Assembly: GCA_021775255.1 (NCBI GenBank)
Contig: JAJFIA010000001.1
Coordinates: 62,001 to 126,000, forward strand
From: Roseovarius sp.
GTDB taxonomy: Bacteria; Pseudomonadota; Alphaproteobacteria; Rhodobacterales; Rhodobacteraceae
Length of the DNA: 64,000 nucleotides
Direction of reading: 5' to 3'
Part shown: positions 36,035-46,563 of the stretch, one piece after another
How the letters are laid out: every line of letters starts with the position of its first letter
How positions within the stretch are numbered: position 1 is the stretch's first letter
Translations under genes and position numbers: made by a program
The notes under the pieces: model-generated
Told to the model about the DNA's origin: nothing
The model's database searches: none
The model's input: the letters and a program-made list of their open reading frames with translations, nothing else

Positions 36035-37303
36035 TTATCGCTTCGGGGCGTCCCATTTTTCCGGTGGAAGCCTGAGCATATATAGTTTCAGCGCCAACCC
36101 GATTGAGACGCCCACGCCGATAGCAACGGTCAGATCAACGAACACCGTCAATAACAAAGTAATCAACAACAACAGCCTGTCAGCAACCGGGGCAGTCATA
36201 TAACCGCGCCATTTATGAGGCTCAGACATATTCCAGGCCGTTATCAACAGAAGTGCAGCCAGCGCCGGCATGGCAAGATACCCGGCCAATGGCGCGGCGA
36301 TCATCACCACAAGCAATATGAAAACAGCATGCATGATGCCCGCAACCGGCGTTTTCCCCCCGGCTTTTATGTTTGTCGCAGTACGGGCAATAGCCCCGGT
36401 TACCGGCATGCCGCCAAATAGTGACGAGGAAATATTGGCAAAACCCTGGGCCAGAACCTCGGCATTTGGCCGGTGTTGACTGTTTTCCATCATGCGATCT
36501 GCAACCAGAGCCGACAGAAGCGATTCAATCGCGGCGAGGAAGGCAATGATCAAGGCCGAGGGCAGCAATTCAATCAAACGATCTAAGGTTATTTCCGGCA
36601 AATGTGGCATCGGCAGATGGTTTGGCAACGCACCAAAGCGCGAGGCTATGGTATCAACCGGCATATCCGCAACAACAACCAGGCCCGAACCGATGGCAAC
36701 CGCAAAAATAAGCCCCGGAAATCTTGGGGCCATACGGCGCAAACCAATGATCAGCAACAGCGAAAGGAGCGCAACAAACACCGCGAAATAGTTGAAACTG
36801 CCCTTCGCATCCCACAGGGCAAGGAGTTTATCATAGAAATCGGCGGGGGGATTCTCGATTGAAAGGCCGAAGAAATCCTTCATCTGGCTGGTGGCGATGA
36901 TAATGGCGATGCCAATGGTAAACCCGTTGACCACCGCCTCGGGGACATAGGCAATCAGCCGACCAATGCGCAGATACCCGGCCAGCACCAGGATTAGCCC
37001 CGCCATGAATGTTGCGATCACCAGCCCATCATAGCCATGTTCGGCGATGATACCGAACACCACGACAATGAATGCCCCCGTCGGGCCGCCAATCTGAACC
37101 CGGCTTCCCCCCAGAAGGGAGACAAAAAAGCCACCGATTATGGCCGTCACCAGACCCTGAGCCGGTGTCCCGCCTGATGCGATTGCAATGGCGATGCTCA
37201 GCGGCAGTGCAATCATTGCCACGGTCATACCGGCCAGAGCATCCGCCCGGAACAAAGACCAGGAGTAGGTTCTTATCGTCGTCAGGATTTTTGGGTGTCT
37301 CAT
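36035..37303 (-). CDS. SulP family (SLC26-like) anion transporter lacking an obvious STAS domain
   Basis: DALAGMTVAMIALPLSIAIAIASG, GLVTAIIGGFFVSLLGGSRVQIGGPTGAFIVVV; protein ends shortly after the TM region. Confidence 0.9.
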   Translation of the reverse strand: MRHPKILTTIRTYSWSLFRADALAGMTVAMIALPLSIAIAIASGGTPAQGLVTAIIGGFFVSLLGGSRVQIGGPTGAFIVVVFGIIAEHGYDGLVIATFMAGLILVLAGYLRIGRLIAYVPEAVVNGFTIGIAIIIATSQMKDFFGLSIENPPADFYDKLLALWDAKGSFNYFAVFVALLSLLLIIGLRRMAPRFPGLIFAVAIGSGLVVVADMPVDTIASRFGALPNHLPMPHLPEITLDRLIELLPSALIIAFLAAIESLLSALVADRMMENSQHRPNAEVLAQGFANISSSLFGGMPVTGAIARTATNIKAGGKTPVAGIMHAVFILLVVMIAAPLAGYLAMPALAALLLITAWNMSEPHKWRGYMTAPVADRLLLLITLLLTVFVDLTVAIGVGVSIGLALKLYMLRLPPEKWDAPKR

Positions 37304-37312
37304 ATGGTAATC

Positions 37313-38617
37313 TCACTCTGCGGATTTTATGGTCAAATAAGTCATCAGGCAATCCGGCGTGGCATTGCTCTCGATATTCTGCCACAGGCGATTGGCATGG
37401 ACAGAGCCAAGTAATCGGGTGGCTTTGGCCAGAATTCTTTCTTGCCGCGCGGTCAGGCTTTGCGGCTGATCAAGATCATGAAACAGCTCATGCACCTCCC
37501 CGCCCCTGAGCGTGATCCACAGCCTTGACTGCATCTCGCTCAGGCTGTCATCCGGGTGCAGCTCAACCTTGTCGCGCAGGGCAAGCAGGGCCGCATCCCG
37601 GCATATGGCATCCTTAAAAACATCCGGCTGTCCGGTGTCATAGCCAGAAAGCCGCAACGCCGCCGTCAAGCGGTAGCTGAATTTAGCCTCCAGCCCGGTG
37701 CCGGGCCGGGCAATGTTGCAGACGCTCATCCAACGCGGATGGGTGTGGATGACAACCCGCGAAATCGCATCGCAATCCAGCGGCAGGACCGGCCCCAAGG
37801 CCTCAAGCATGGCGTGCAGCCCATGACAGCAGGCGTGGTATTTATGGCTTATGGTTTCAAACAGCCAATCCTGCCCAAGCCCGTCAAACGCAGCCATGTT
37901 TTCCGCGCCGTTATGGGTTGCACTGAAACCGGAAACTCCTTCTATTGCATTGGGATCACTGATAAAATCGCGCCCCGCCAGCAAGGCGGCTTCAACCCCG
38001 TTGGCGGCGGCATATCCGGCGTTCATCGGCTTGCCCATGCTGCCAAACTGCGATTTCAGCCCCGATGCGCGGGTGGATACAAGCCCAAGCGCCATCTTCG
38101 TTTGCTTCTGATCCAGTTGCAACAGACGTGCCGCCGCCAATGTGGCGCCAAAGGCCCCGGCCGTGGCTGTCTGGTGAAAACCCGCCTGATAATGGCCGCG
38201 CCCCAGCCATATCCCCACCCGGATTGAGGCCTCGGCCCCGATAAGGGCGGCCTGCTGGAATGCCGCGCCGCTGGCGCCGGTAAGCTGGGCCACGGCCAAA
38301 GCCGCCGGGATCACCGCCACCGAGGGATGGCCGATATGGGCAAAATGCGTATCGTCAAAATCCAGCGCATGGCTGGTGGCCCCGTTGACCATCGCGGCCA
38401 TCCGCGCGGGTGCCTTTTGCGGGTTGCCAAACATGCCGGCCTGTGGGGCACCTGCCTCATCCAGCGCCTGCGCCCGCAGGATTTTGGCAACCGGCTCATC
38501 CCGCCCTGCAATGCCAACCGCGCACCAATCCAGCAAGGATATTTGCATGACGGCCAGCGCCCGGTCGGGCGGGCCGGGATGGGCGGCAAACCGGGCCAGT
38601 TGTTCGGCGATCGTCAT
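37313..38617 (-). CDS. MmgE/PrpD family protein
   Basis: MVNGATSHALDFDDTHFAHIGHPSVAVIPAALA; HKYHACCHGLHAMLEAL. Confidence 0.92.
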   Translation of the reverse strand: MTIAEQLARFAAHPGPPDRALAVMQISLLDWCAVGIAGRDEPVAKILRAQALDEAGAPQAGMFGNPQKAPARMAAMVNGATSHALDFDDTHFAHIGHPSVAVIPAALAVAQLTGASGAAFQQAALIGAEASIRVGIWLGRGHYQAGFHQTATAGAFGATLAAARLLQLDQKQTKMALGLVSTRASGLKSQFGSMGKPMNAGYAAANGVEAALLAGRDFISDPNAIEGVSGFSATHNGAENMAAFDGLGQDWLFETISHKYHACCHGLHAMLEALGPVLPLDCDAISRVVIHTHPRWMSVCNIARPGTGLEAKFSYRLTAALRLSGYDTGQPDVFKDAICRDAALLALRDKVELHPDDSLSEMQSRLWITLRGGEVHELFHDLDQPQSLTARQERILAKATRLLGSVHANRLWQNIESNATPDCLMTYLTIKSAE

Positions 38618-39072
38618 GTCTCAGCCTGCCCATGAAGCGCCCCGGCGCGGGCCTCGAACGCGCGCACGATCCGCTGCATCGCCTCATAAAAGAACAACCC
38701 GCCCGCGGCCTGCAACAGCCGGTTTCTGAACTCAAAATCCACGCTGAATGACACCTCACAGCCCGCGCCCGTGTCGGCGAATTTCCAGGTTGAATTCATA
38801 TGTTTGAACGGGCCGTCTAGATATTCGGTATCAATCTTCAGCACCTCGGGCCAGAGCACAACCCGGCTGACAAAGCGTTCACGAAACACCTTGAAGCTGA
38901 TCACCAGATCGGCCTGCATCACCTCAGATCCATCGGGCATCGGCGTGACCGAGCGCACCCTTGCGGCCGATGTCCAGGGCAGGAAATCCGGATATGATGC
39001 CACATCCGCTACCAGATCATACATCTGCCGGGCGCTATAGGGTAAATTTCGGGTCTCGGAATGGCGTGTCAT
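38614..39072 (-). CDS. Type II START/COQ10-like (RatA family) ubiquinone-binding protein
   Basis: YSARQMYDLVADVASYPDFLPWTSAARV; LDGPFKHMNSTWKF; DFEFRNRLLQ. Confidence 0.92.
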   Translation of the reverse strand: MTRHSETRNLPYSARQMYDLVADVASYPDFLPWTSAARVRSVTPMPDGSEVMQADLVISFKVFRERFVSRVVLWPEVLKIDTEYLDGPFKHMNSTWKFADTGAGCEVSFSVDFEFRNRLLQAAGGLFFYEAMQRIVRAFEARAGALHGQAET

Positions 39073-39147
39073 GGGCCTCATTTATTTTTCGCGTGACAGT
39101 CGCAGGTTATTTCATAGACTGGCAGGGAAAGTGCAAGGGGGATTGCA

Positions 39148-39690
39148 ATGCCGGACCGGCCTTATGTGATAGATCAGATGATCTCGGCCAAATCCATCGC
39201 CGCCCGGATTGAGGATCTGGCGGTTGAAATCAAACAGGAATTTGCGGATTGTGATCAACTGGTGATGGTCGGGTTGTTGCGCGGCTCGTTCGTGTTCATC
39301 GCCGATCTGGTGCGTGAGCTGGATATGAATGTCGAGGTCGATTTTCTGGAAACATCCTCATATGGCAATGACATGGAAAGCAGCCGGGAGGTGCGCATTC
39401 TCAAGGATATTCGCGGCGAGATCGAGGGGCGTGATGTGCTTGTGGTCGAGGATATCGTCGATACCGGCCACACCCTGGCGCATGTGATCCATCTGTTGCA
39501 AAGCCGCCATCCGCGCAAATTGAAAACCATTGCCTTGCTGGATAAACCCTCGCGCCGCGAAGCGAATATTCAGGCGGATTGGATCGGCTTTGAAATACCG
39601 GATGAATTTGTTGTGGGTTATGGCATTGATTTTGCCCAAAGAAACAGGAACCTGCCGTGTATCGGCAAGGTGCGGTTTACGGAGCAATGA
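39148..39690 (+). CDS. hpt: Hypoxanthine phosphoribosyltransferase
   Basis: [52 protein letters not shown]. Confidence 0.95.
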   Translation: MPDRPYVIDQMISAKSIAARIEDLAVEIKQEFADCDQLVMVGLLRGSFVFIADLVRELDMNVEVDFLETSSYGNDMESSREVRILKDIRGEIEGRDVLVVEDIVDTGHTLAHVIHLLQSRHPRKLKTIALLDKPSRREANIQADWIGFEIPDEFVVGYGIDFAQRNRNLPCIGKVRFTEQ

Positions 39691-39866
39691 ATCCCCGCTG
39701 GCTTTTGCTGATGTCGCGTCTGGCGCGCAATCCGCCCTCGGCGGCGCGGGTCAAGCTGGTACTGGTGGTCATTATCTTGATCGCCCTGATCTATCTGATT
39801 GAGCAATTATTCGGCTGGCCGGATTTCCTGACGGTGACACCGCAAGGCCGGTTTTTGCGGCCCTGA
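39687..39866 (+). CDS. Small single-TM protein (59 aa)
   Basis: ATGA overlap with hpt; [23 protein letters not shown]. Confidence 0.6.
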   Translation: MNPRWLLLMSRLARNPPSAARVKLVLVVIILIALIYLIEQLFGWPDFLTVTPQGRFLRP

Positions 39867-39888
39867 AGCCCGCGCCCGGATGTGTGCG

Positions 39889-40416
39889 TCAGATCACCTT
39901 CAGCCGCGCGCGAAACAACCGCATTTTTTGCTGGTAATGCAGGGCACTTTCGCGCAGGCCGTCAATCGCCGCCGCGTCAAGCTGCCGGATCACCCGGCCG
40001 GGGGTGCCCACAACCAGAGATCCATCGGGAATTTCCTTGCCCTCAGTGATCAGCGCCCCGGCCCCGATCAGGCAATCGCGGCCAATCTTCGCGCCGTTAA
40101 GCACCGTGGCCCCCATGCCGATCAATGTGTTCTCGCCAATCTCGCAGCCATGCAGCATCGCCTTGTGGCCAATGGTGCAGCCCGCGCCGATGATCAGCGG
40201 GAAACCCATATCCGTGTGCATCACGGTATTTTCCTGCACATTCGTGCCCGCACAAATGCTGATCTGTTCATTATCGCCACGTAAAGTGCAGCCAAACCAG
40301 ATGGATGTGGCGGTTTCCAATGTCACCTTGCCAATCACATTGGCATCCGGGGCAATCCAGAAATCCCCATCCTCAGGCAGTACTGGCCGGTCGCTTCCAA
40401 GGGCATAAAGCGTCAT
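39889..40416 (-). CDS. Gamma carbonic anhydrase family protein
   Basis: Left-handed beta-helix hexapeptides: [51 protein letters not shown]. Confidence 0.92.
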   Translation of the reverse strand: MTLYALGSDRPVLPEDGDFWIAPDANVIGKVTLETATSIWFGCTLRGDNEQISICAGTNVQENTVMHTDMGFPLIIGAGCTIGHKAMLHGCEIGENTLIGMGATVLNGAKIGRDCLIGAGALITEGKEIPDGSLVVGTPGRVIRQLDAAAIDGLRESALHYQQKMRLFRARLKVI

Positions 40417-41054
40417 TTTCGGGCCTCAAATTCGGTTTGCAGGTTGCGCACATGTTCCGTGAGGCCGGGCTGTTGCGAGCGCCTGAGGCGCGAGGCGGTC
40501 ACGATGCTGCGCAGTTTTTCTTCGGTCGCATCCAGATCATCATTGATCAGCACAAAATCATAGCCATCCCAATGGCTGATCTCATCCCAGCTTTTTTGCA
40601 TGCGTTTGGCCACCACTTCGGCACTGTCCTGGCCGCGGGTTTCCAACCGGCGGTGCAGCTCGGCAATCGACGGCGGCAGGATGAAAATGGACAACGTATG
40701 CGCTCCAAGCGCCGAATTGCGAATTTGCTGCGCGCCCTGCCAGTCGATGTCAAACAGCACGTCCTGCCCGCGATCAATCGCCTCCTGCACCGGGGCGCGC
40801 GGCGAGCCGTAGAAATTGCCAAAGACATGCGCATGTTCCAGCATGTCGCCATGGGCCACATCACGTTTGAACCGGGTTTCGCTGAGAAAATGGTAATCCT
40901 TGCCGTCCACCTCGCCTGCGCGCGGTTTGCGGGTGGTGGCGGATACCGAGAATTGCACCTTCGGATCCCAGTGCATCAGGCGCCGTGACAGGGTGGATTT
41001 GCCCGCGCCCGAGGGCGACGAGAGAATGATCAGAAGGCCGCGTCGGTTGCTCAT
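40413..41054 (-). CDS. gmk: Guanylate kinase
   Basis: [54 protein letters not shown]. Confidence 0.97.
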   Translation of the reverse strand: MSNRRGLLIILSSPSGAGKSTLSRRLMHWDPKVQFSVSATTRKPRAGEVDGKDYHFLSETRFKRDVAHGDMLEHAHVFGNFYGSPRAPVQEAIDRGQDVLFDIDWQGAQQIRNSALGAHTLSIFILPPSIAELHRRLETRGQDSAEVVAKRMQKSWDEISHWDGYDFVLINDDLDATEEKLRSIVTASRLRRSQQPGLTEHVRNLQTEFEARK

Positions 41055-41063
41055 GCTATGCCC

Positions 41064-41942
41064 CTATTCCACATTCTGCACCTGCTCGCGCATCTGGTCT
41101 ATCACGGTTTTCAGCTCAAGCCCAAGGGTGGTGAGCGCGGTGGATTGCGATTTGGAACACAGCGTATTGGCCTCGCGGTTGAACTCCTGCGCGAGAAAAT
41201 CAAGCTTGCGCCCGATGGGCGAGCCCTGCGCCAGCAATTCACGCGCCGCACCCACATGGGCGCTCAAACGGGCAATCTCCTCGGTCACATCGGCCTTTAC
41301 TGCCAGCATCGCCAGTTCCTGCGCCACGCGCGATTCCTCGGCCCCATCGGCGTTTTCCATCACCTGCGCCAAAGCCCGGCGCAGATTGGCGGCAACCTCG
41401 GGCTTGCGCGCCTCGGCGGCTTTGGCGGCCTCATCCGTGAGCCGGGCAATATCATCAAGATGCGCGCCCAGCATCATTGCCAAGGCAGTGCCTTCCGTGG
41501 CCCGCATGGTGAGGAAACTTTCCAGCACGCCTTCGAAATCTGCCAGCAAGGCCTTGGAAAGATCGGTTGTATCCTGTTCTTCAGTGCTGGTTTCCAACAC
41601 CCCGCGCAATGACAGGATATCCGCCGCATTGGCCGGGGCCAGTGACAGCCCCTGATCCATCGCCGCCGCTTCTACCTGCGCCATGGCCGCCAGCACCGCC
41701 TGCATCTGCGGCGCATTGATAGATGGCGTTCCGGCCTGATTTTCGGCCACCACCCGCAAGGCCAATGACACGTTGCCGCGCGCCATCGCCTTGCCCAATC
41801 GCGCCCGCAATGCCGCCTCCAGCCCGGCGATCCATTCGGGCACCCTGAGGCGCAGATCAAGCCCCTTGCCGTTGACACCGCGCAGCTCCCATGTCCAGTC
41901 AAAGCCCGCATATGTGCCTTTGCCCGAGGCAAAACCCGTCAT
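41064..41942 (-). CDS. YicC family endoribonuclease-like protein
   Basis: MTGFASGKGTYAGFDWTWELRGVNGKGLDLRLRVP; GRKLDFLAQEFNREANTLCSKS. Confidence 0.93.
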   Translation of the reverse strand: MTGFASGKGTYAGFDWTWELRGVNGKGLDLRLRVPEWIAGLEAALRARLGKAMARGNVSLALRVVAENQAGTPSINAPQMQAVLAAMAQVEAAAMDQGLSLAPANAADILSLRGVLETSTEEQDTTDLSKALLADFEGVLESFLTMRATEGTALAMMLGAHLDDIARLTDEAAKAAEARKPEVAANLRRALAQVMENADGAEESRVAQELAMLAVKADVTEEIARLSAHVGAARELLAQGSPIGRKLDFLAQEFNREANTLCSKSQSTALTTLGLELKTVIDQMREQVQNVE

Positions 41943-42169
41943 TGAATGTAGCACGCCCTGCCCCTTTCGTAACTTACTGTTCTGTCCTACCCACAAGGGG
42001 TCTGTGTGGCAAGCGTGACGGGGCCAATGAGAGCCCCCGTTAACCTTTTGATAACCAAAGTTAACCAATAGAACGGATTTTAGACAAATCATCTAACAAT
42101 TATGCCATTATCTTAATCAACGGCGAAATTGCAGTTGGGCGGGAAGGCCTGACAGGCGGATCGCCAGAA

Positions 42170-42862
42170 ATGCAACGAGTGATCAAGAGGTTTGTTATGC
42201 AAGAAGAGATAATGCCTGAAAAAGTCAGATCGCTGAAGAAATCAACGGCCCAAAGGCGCGATATTGCCGCGTTTTATGGCTATTGGCAAAGCATGCGTCA
42301 CGGGGCAGATGTGCCAAACCGCTCGGAGATTGATCCGCGCGGGATTGAATCACTTCTGGCCAATGCCTTCATCGCCGAAAAGATTGCCCCCGGTCTGGCC
42401 CGGATGCGGATTGCCGGCACACATCTTGCCGATCTGATGGGCATGGAAGTGCGTGGCATGCCGATCAGCGCCTTCATGGCCCCCAATCACCGTGATGCGC
42501 TGGCCGGATTGCTGGTGGATGTGTTTGAACGCCCCGCCACCTTGCAGATCGAGCTTGTCTCGAAGGGCCAAATGGGCAAACCGGACCTGACCGGTACGCT
42601 GGTGATGCTACCCCTGCGCAGTGATCTGGGCGATATTTCACGGGCGCTGGGCTGTCTTGTCACCCAAGGCCAGATTGGCAGCAGCCCGCGCCGGTTTGAG
42701 ATTGCATCGCATCAGATCAGACCGCTGGATTTGTCGCCGGTATCAGGGCAGGTGCAAACCGCCGGCGCTGCCCCCGCAGGCATGGCCGAAAACGCCCGGC
42801 CATTTAGCGGCACGGCACCGCTTTCCGGCAGCGAACGGCCTTATCTGCGGTTGGTTAAGTAA
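42170..42862 (+). CDS. PAS_5-type single-domain protein (start may be 42197)
   Basis: FYGYWQSMRHGADVPNRSEIDPRGIESLLANAFIAEKIAPGLARMRIAGTHLADLMGMEVRGMPISAFM. Confidence 0.75.
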   Translation: MQRVIKRFVMQEEIMPEKVRSLKKSTAQRRDIAAFYGYWQSMRHGADVPNRSEIDPRGIESLLANAFIAEKIAPGLARMRIAGTHLADLMGMEVRGMPISAFMAPNHRDALAGLLVDVFERPATLQIELVSKGQMGKPDLTGTLVMLPLRSDLGDISRALGCLVTQGQIGSSPRRFEIASHQIRPLDLSPVSGQVQTAGAAPAGMAENARPFSGTAPLSGSERPYLRLVK

Positions 42863-42870
42863 AGAAAAAC

Positions 42871-42898
42871 TGGCCCGGAGCCTATAGCCCCGGGGCCA
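42871..42898. terminator. Hairpin between convergent genes
   Basis: tggcccgg...ccggggcca. Confidence 0.55.
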
Positions 42899-42902
42899 TT
42901 AT

Positions 42903-44273
42903 TTATCCGGCACGCTCGGCCTGACGGTCGTTGCGCAGCGCTGACAGCTCCTCAGCCACCAAAAACGCCAGTTCAAGCGATTGGCTGGCATTAAGCCGCG
43001 GATCACAGGCGGTGTGATAGCGATCACTGAGGTCTTCATCGCTGACTGCCCGCACCCCGCCGGTGCATTCGGTCACGTCCTGGCCGGTCATCTCGAAATG
43101 CACGCCGCCGGGGATTGTGCCCTCGGATTTATGCACCGCGAAAAACTCGCGCACTTCGCGCAGCACCGATTCAAACGGCCGGGTTTTGTAGCCCGAGGCG
43201 GATTTGATGGTGTTGCCATGCATCGCATCACAGACCCAGACCACATTCGCCCCCTCATCGCGGACCGTCTTGATCAGGCGCGGCAGGTGCTCGCCCACAT
43301 TGCCCGCGCCAAAGCGGTTGATCAGCGTCAGCCGCCCCGGCTCGTTTTTGGGGTTCAGCGTTCCCATCAGGGATTTGAGATCATCAGATGTCATCGTCGG
43401 GCCGCATTTCAGGCCGATTGGGTTTAGCACACCCTTGCAAAACTCCACATGCGCGCCATCCGGCTGCCGTGTGCGGTCGCCGATCCAGATCATGTGGCCG
43501 GACCCTGCCAGCCATTTGCCCGAGGTGGAATCAAGCCGCGTCAGCGCCTCTTCATATTCCAAAAGCAGGCTTTCATGGCTGGTGTAGAAATCAACCGTTT
43601 GCAACGTGTGCGCGTGATCAGAGTCAACGCCGGCGGCAGACATGAAATCAAGCGCGTCAGAGATATGATTGGCCATGTCGCGATAGCGCGCGGCATTGTC
43701 ACGCTCGGTAAAGCCAAGCGTCCAGGAATGCACCTGATGCACATCGGCATAGCCGCCGGTTGAAAACGCCCGGATCAGGTTGAGCGTGGCCGCGGCCTGG
43801 GTATAGGCCTGCAGCATCTTCTCGGGATCGGGAATGCGCGCGGCCTCGGTAAAGGCCAGCTCATTGATGATATCGCCGCGGTAGCTGGGCAGTTCCACGC
43901 CATTCACCACCTCAGTGGGGGCGCTGCGCGGCTTGGCGAACTGCCCGGCCATGCGGCCCACCTTGACCACCGGCACCTTGGCACCATAGGTCAGAACCAT
44001 CGCCATTTGCAGCATCACCTTGAAAGTATCACGAATGGCATCGGCGCTGAACTGCTCGAAACTTTCGGCACAATCGCCGCCCTGCAGAAGAAACGCCTCA
44101 CCACGCGATGCCGCGCCTAATTGTGCCTTGAGGGTGCGCGCCTCACCGGCAAAAACCAACGGCGGATATTGTGACAGTTTCGATTCAACACGATTGAGTG
44201 CAGCACCATCAAGATACTCAGGCATCTGCACCCGGGGCTTTGCGCGCCAGTCGGATTTTTGCCAGTCAGTCAT
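42903..44273 (-). CDS. Class II 3-deoxy-7-phosphoheptulonate synthase
   Basis: [58 protein letters not shown]. Confidence 0.96.
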   Translation of the reverse strand: MTDWQKSDWRAKPRVQMPEYLDGAALNRVESKLSQYPPLVFAGEARTLKAQLGAASRGEAFLLQGGDCAESFEQFSADAIRDTFKVMLQMAMVLTYGAKVPVVKVGRMAGQFAKPRSAPTEVVNGVELPSYRGDIINELAFTEAARIPDPEKMLQAYTQAAATLNLIRAFSTGGYADVHQVHSWTLGFTERDNAARYRDMANHISDALDFMSAAGVDSDHAHTLQTVDFYTSHESLLLEYEEALTRLDSTSGKWLAGSGHMIWIGDRTRQPDGAHVEFCKGVLNPIGLKCGPTMTSDDLKSLMGTLNPKNEPGRLTLINRFGAGNVGEHLPRLIKTVRDEGANVVWVCDAMHGNTIKSASGYKTRPFESVLREVREFFAVHKSEGTIPGGVHFEMTGQDVTECTGGVRAVSDEDLSDRYHTACDPRLNASQSLELAFLVAEELSALRNDRQAERAG

Positions 44274-44459
44274 TGTCATTCTCCGCCAAAAGATAATCAG
44301 AGCCCCGTCTATAAGTGTCTGCAAGCCCTAAAGCAACGGCCAAGCACCCATGTTTCTGATTGCACGGATGTTGAATTTATTTGCCCGGGGCTTGCCAAAT
44401 ATGCCAGTTTGCTAAAAGAGGCAAAATTCCATATGTGCAGGCTTGGAGGTTTGCCCCGG

Positions 44460-45461
44460 ATGAAAACAGGTACAGCAAAAGCAAGCGATGAAACAGCCGA
44501 GGCACCACGGCGGTTTGTTTTTGTCCTGTTGCCGGGGTTTTCACTGCTGAATTTCGCCGCCTCGATTGATTGCATGCGGATCGCCAACCGGATTGCCGGC
44601 AAATCCCTGTATTCATGGACCGTTGCCGGAGATTCGCAGGATTTCATCACCTGCTCGGCCGGGGTGCGGTTTGATCTTGATATGCAGTTGGGCGAGCTGA
44701 ACCGCGATGATACCGCGCTGATCTGTGGCGGGATTGATATACAGCAGGCCACCACCAAACGCCTGCTCAACTGGGTCCGGCGCGAGGCGCGGCGCGGGAT
44801 CAAGCTGGGCGGGCTTTGTACCGCGTCATACGTGCTGGCCAAGGCCGGGCTGCTGGACGGCAAGCGCGCCACCATTCATTGGGAGAACCGCGACAGCTTC
44901 ATCGAGGAATTTGATGAGGTCAATCTGACAAAATCGGTGTTTGTGGTTGATGGCAACCGGATGACAACCGCCGGCGGCACCTCGTCGATTGACCTGATGC
45001 TGAAACTGATTGCCGATGATCACGGTGAGGCCCTGGCCAACGAGGTGGCGGATCAGTTGATCTATTCCTCGATCCGCACCGATCAGGATACCCAGCGTCT
45101 TTCGGTGCCCACCCGCATCGGCGTGCGCCATCCCAAGCTCAGCCAGGTCATCCAGATCATGGAAACCAATATCGAAGAGCCGATCAGCCCGTCCATTCTG
45201 GCGCGTGATGTGGGCATGTCGACGCGCCAGCTTGAGCGGCTGTTTCGGCGCTACCTCAACCGCAGCCCAAAGCGCTATTATATGGAATTGCGCCTGCAAA
45301 AGGCGCGTAACCTGTTGATGCAGACGGATATGACTGTGATCAATGTGGCGCTGGCCTGCGGCTTTGCCTCGCCGTCGCATTTCTCAAAATGCTACCGCGC
45401 GCATTACAACACCACCCCCTACCGCGAGCGCGGCGCGCATGCCTCACGCCTAACTGTCTGA
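44460..45461 (+). CDS. GlxA family AraC-type transcriptional regulator (DJ-1/PfpI-like N-terminus)
   Basis: FVLLPGFSLLNFAASIDCMRIAN, GGLCTASYVLAKAGLLDGKRATIHWE, TAGGTSSIDLML, AraC HTH at C-terminus. Confidence 0.9.
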   Translation: MKTGTAKASDETAEAPRRFVFVLLPGFSLLNFAASIDCMRIANRIAGKSLYSWTVAGDSQDFITCSAGVRFDLDMQLGELNRDDTALICGGIDIQQATTKRLLNWVRREARRGIKLGGLCTASYVLAKAGLLDGKRATIHWENRDSFIEEFDEVNLTKSVFVVDGNRMTTAGGTSSIDLMLKLIADDHGEALANEVADQLIYSSIRTDQDTQRLSVPTRIGVRHPKLSQVIQIMETNIEEPISPSILARDVGMSTRQLERLFRRYLNRSPKRYYMELRLQKARNLLMQTDMTVINVALACGFASPSHFSKCYRAHYNTTPYRERGAHASRLTV

Positions 45462-46550
45462 GGGGGCCAGCCGGTAAAGCGCACCCTGTTTGACACTGAG
45501 AAACCAGATCGTGCCATCGGGGGCCTCGCGGATGTCGCGCACCCGGCCGGTTTCCCTGGATTTCAGTTGCTCCACCTCCGCAAGCGGCGTGCCGGTCAGC
45601 CGTGCGATATAATCAAATTTCAAAGATCCGACAAACATATGCCCGCGCCAGTCGGGCCAGAGCCTGCCGGAATAGATCATCATGCCCGAGGGGGCCATCG
45701 ACGGATCCCAGTAATATTCCGGCTGTTCCATGCCCGGCTTGTGGCTGCCCTCGCCAATCTTATCGCCGGAATAATGCACGCCGTAGGCAATCACCGGCCA
45801 GCCGTAATTGGCCCCCTTGCGGATGAAATTAACCTCGTCCCCGCCCTTGGCGCCGTGCTCGACCACCCATAAATTGCCCTGCAAATCCAGCGCCGCCGCC
45901 TGCGGGTTGCGATGCCCGTAGGACCAGATTGCAGGCCGCGCATCCGGGGTGCGGATGAACGGATTATCCTCTGGAATGCTGCCATCAGGGTTGATCCGGA
46001 TGACCGAGCCGTTTTCCCGGCTCAGATCCTGTGCCGAGGGCCTGTCGCCGCGCTCGCCTATGGTGATGAAAAGCCTGCCATCCAGTGCCTCGACAATCCG
46101 CCCGCCATAATGGCGGTTGGTGTCTGATCCCAGTTTCATTTCAAAAATCACTGTCCAGTTTTCAAGATGGAGGTTGTCGGCGCTGAGAATGGCCGATGCC
46201 ACCGTCGTTCCGGCCCCGTTGGGCTGTGTTTTGGCATAGGCAAAGAACAACTGCCGCGTCTGGGCAAAATCACGCGGCACCATCACATCAAAGAGGCCCC
46301 CCTGACCCTTGACATGCAGCTTGGGCACACCTTCGATCTTTATGCGTTTGCCATCTGTCAGGCACCACAAATCCCCGCCGCGTTCGGTGATCAGAACCGC
46401 GCCACCGGGGAGAAAGCCAAATGACCACGGCTGCTCCAGCCCATCTGTCATTTTGCTGATATTCAGATCCCCTTGCATGCTTTCAAATGCCATCAAAGGG
46501 GAAATCCACAACATCAGAACAATTATATAATTCAATAGATTACGCATCAT
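45450..46550 (-). CDS. PQQ-dependent sugar (aldose) dehydrogenase family, secreted
   Basis: GLEQPWSFGFLPGGAVLITERGG, RNPQAAALDLQGNLWVVEHGAKGGDEVN, GANYGWPVIAYG. Confidence 0.92.
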   Translation of the reverse strand: MMRNLLNYIIVLMLWISPLMAFESMQGDLNISKMTDGLEQPWSFGFLPGGAVLITERGGDLWCLTDGKRIKIEGVPKLHVKGQGGLFDVMVPRDFAQTRQLFFAYAKTQPNGAGTTVASAILSADNLHLENWTVIFEMKLGSDTNRHYGGRIVEALDGRLFITIGERGDRPSAQDLSRENGSVIRINPDGSIPEDNPFIRTPDARPAIWSYGHRNPQAAALDLQGNLWVVEHGAKGGDEVNFIRKGANYGWPVIAYGVHYSGDKIGEGSHKPGMEQPEYYWDPSMAPSGMMIYSGRLWPDWRGHMFVGSLKFDYIARLTGTPLAEVEQLKSRETGRVRDIREAPDGTIWFLSVKQGALYRLAPSDS

Positions 46551-46563
46551 ACCTCAGCTTGTA

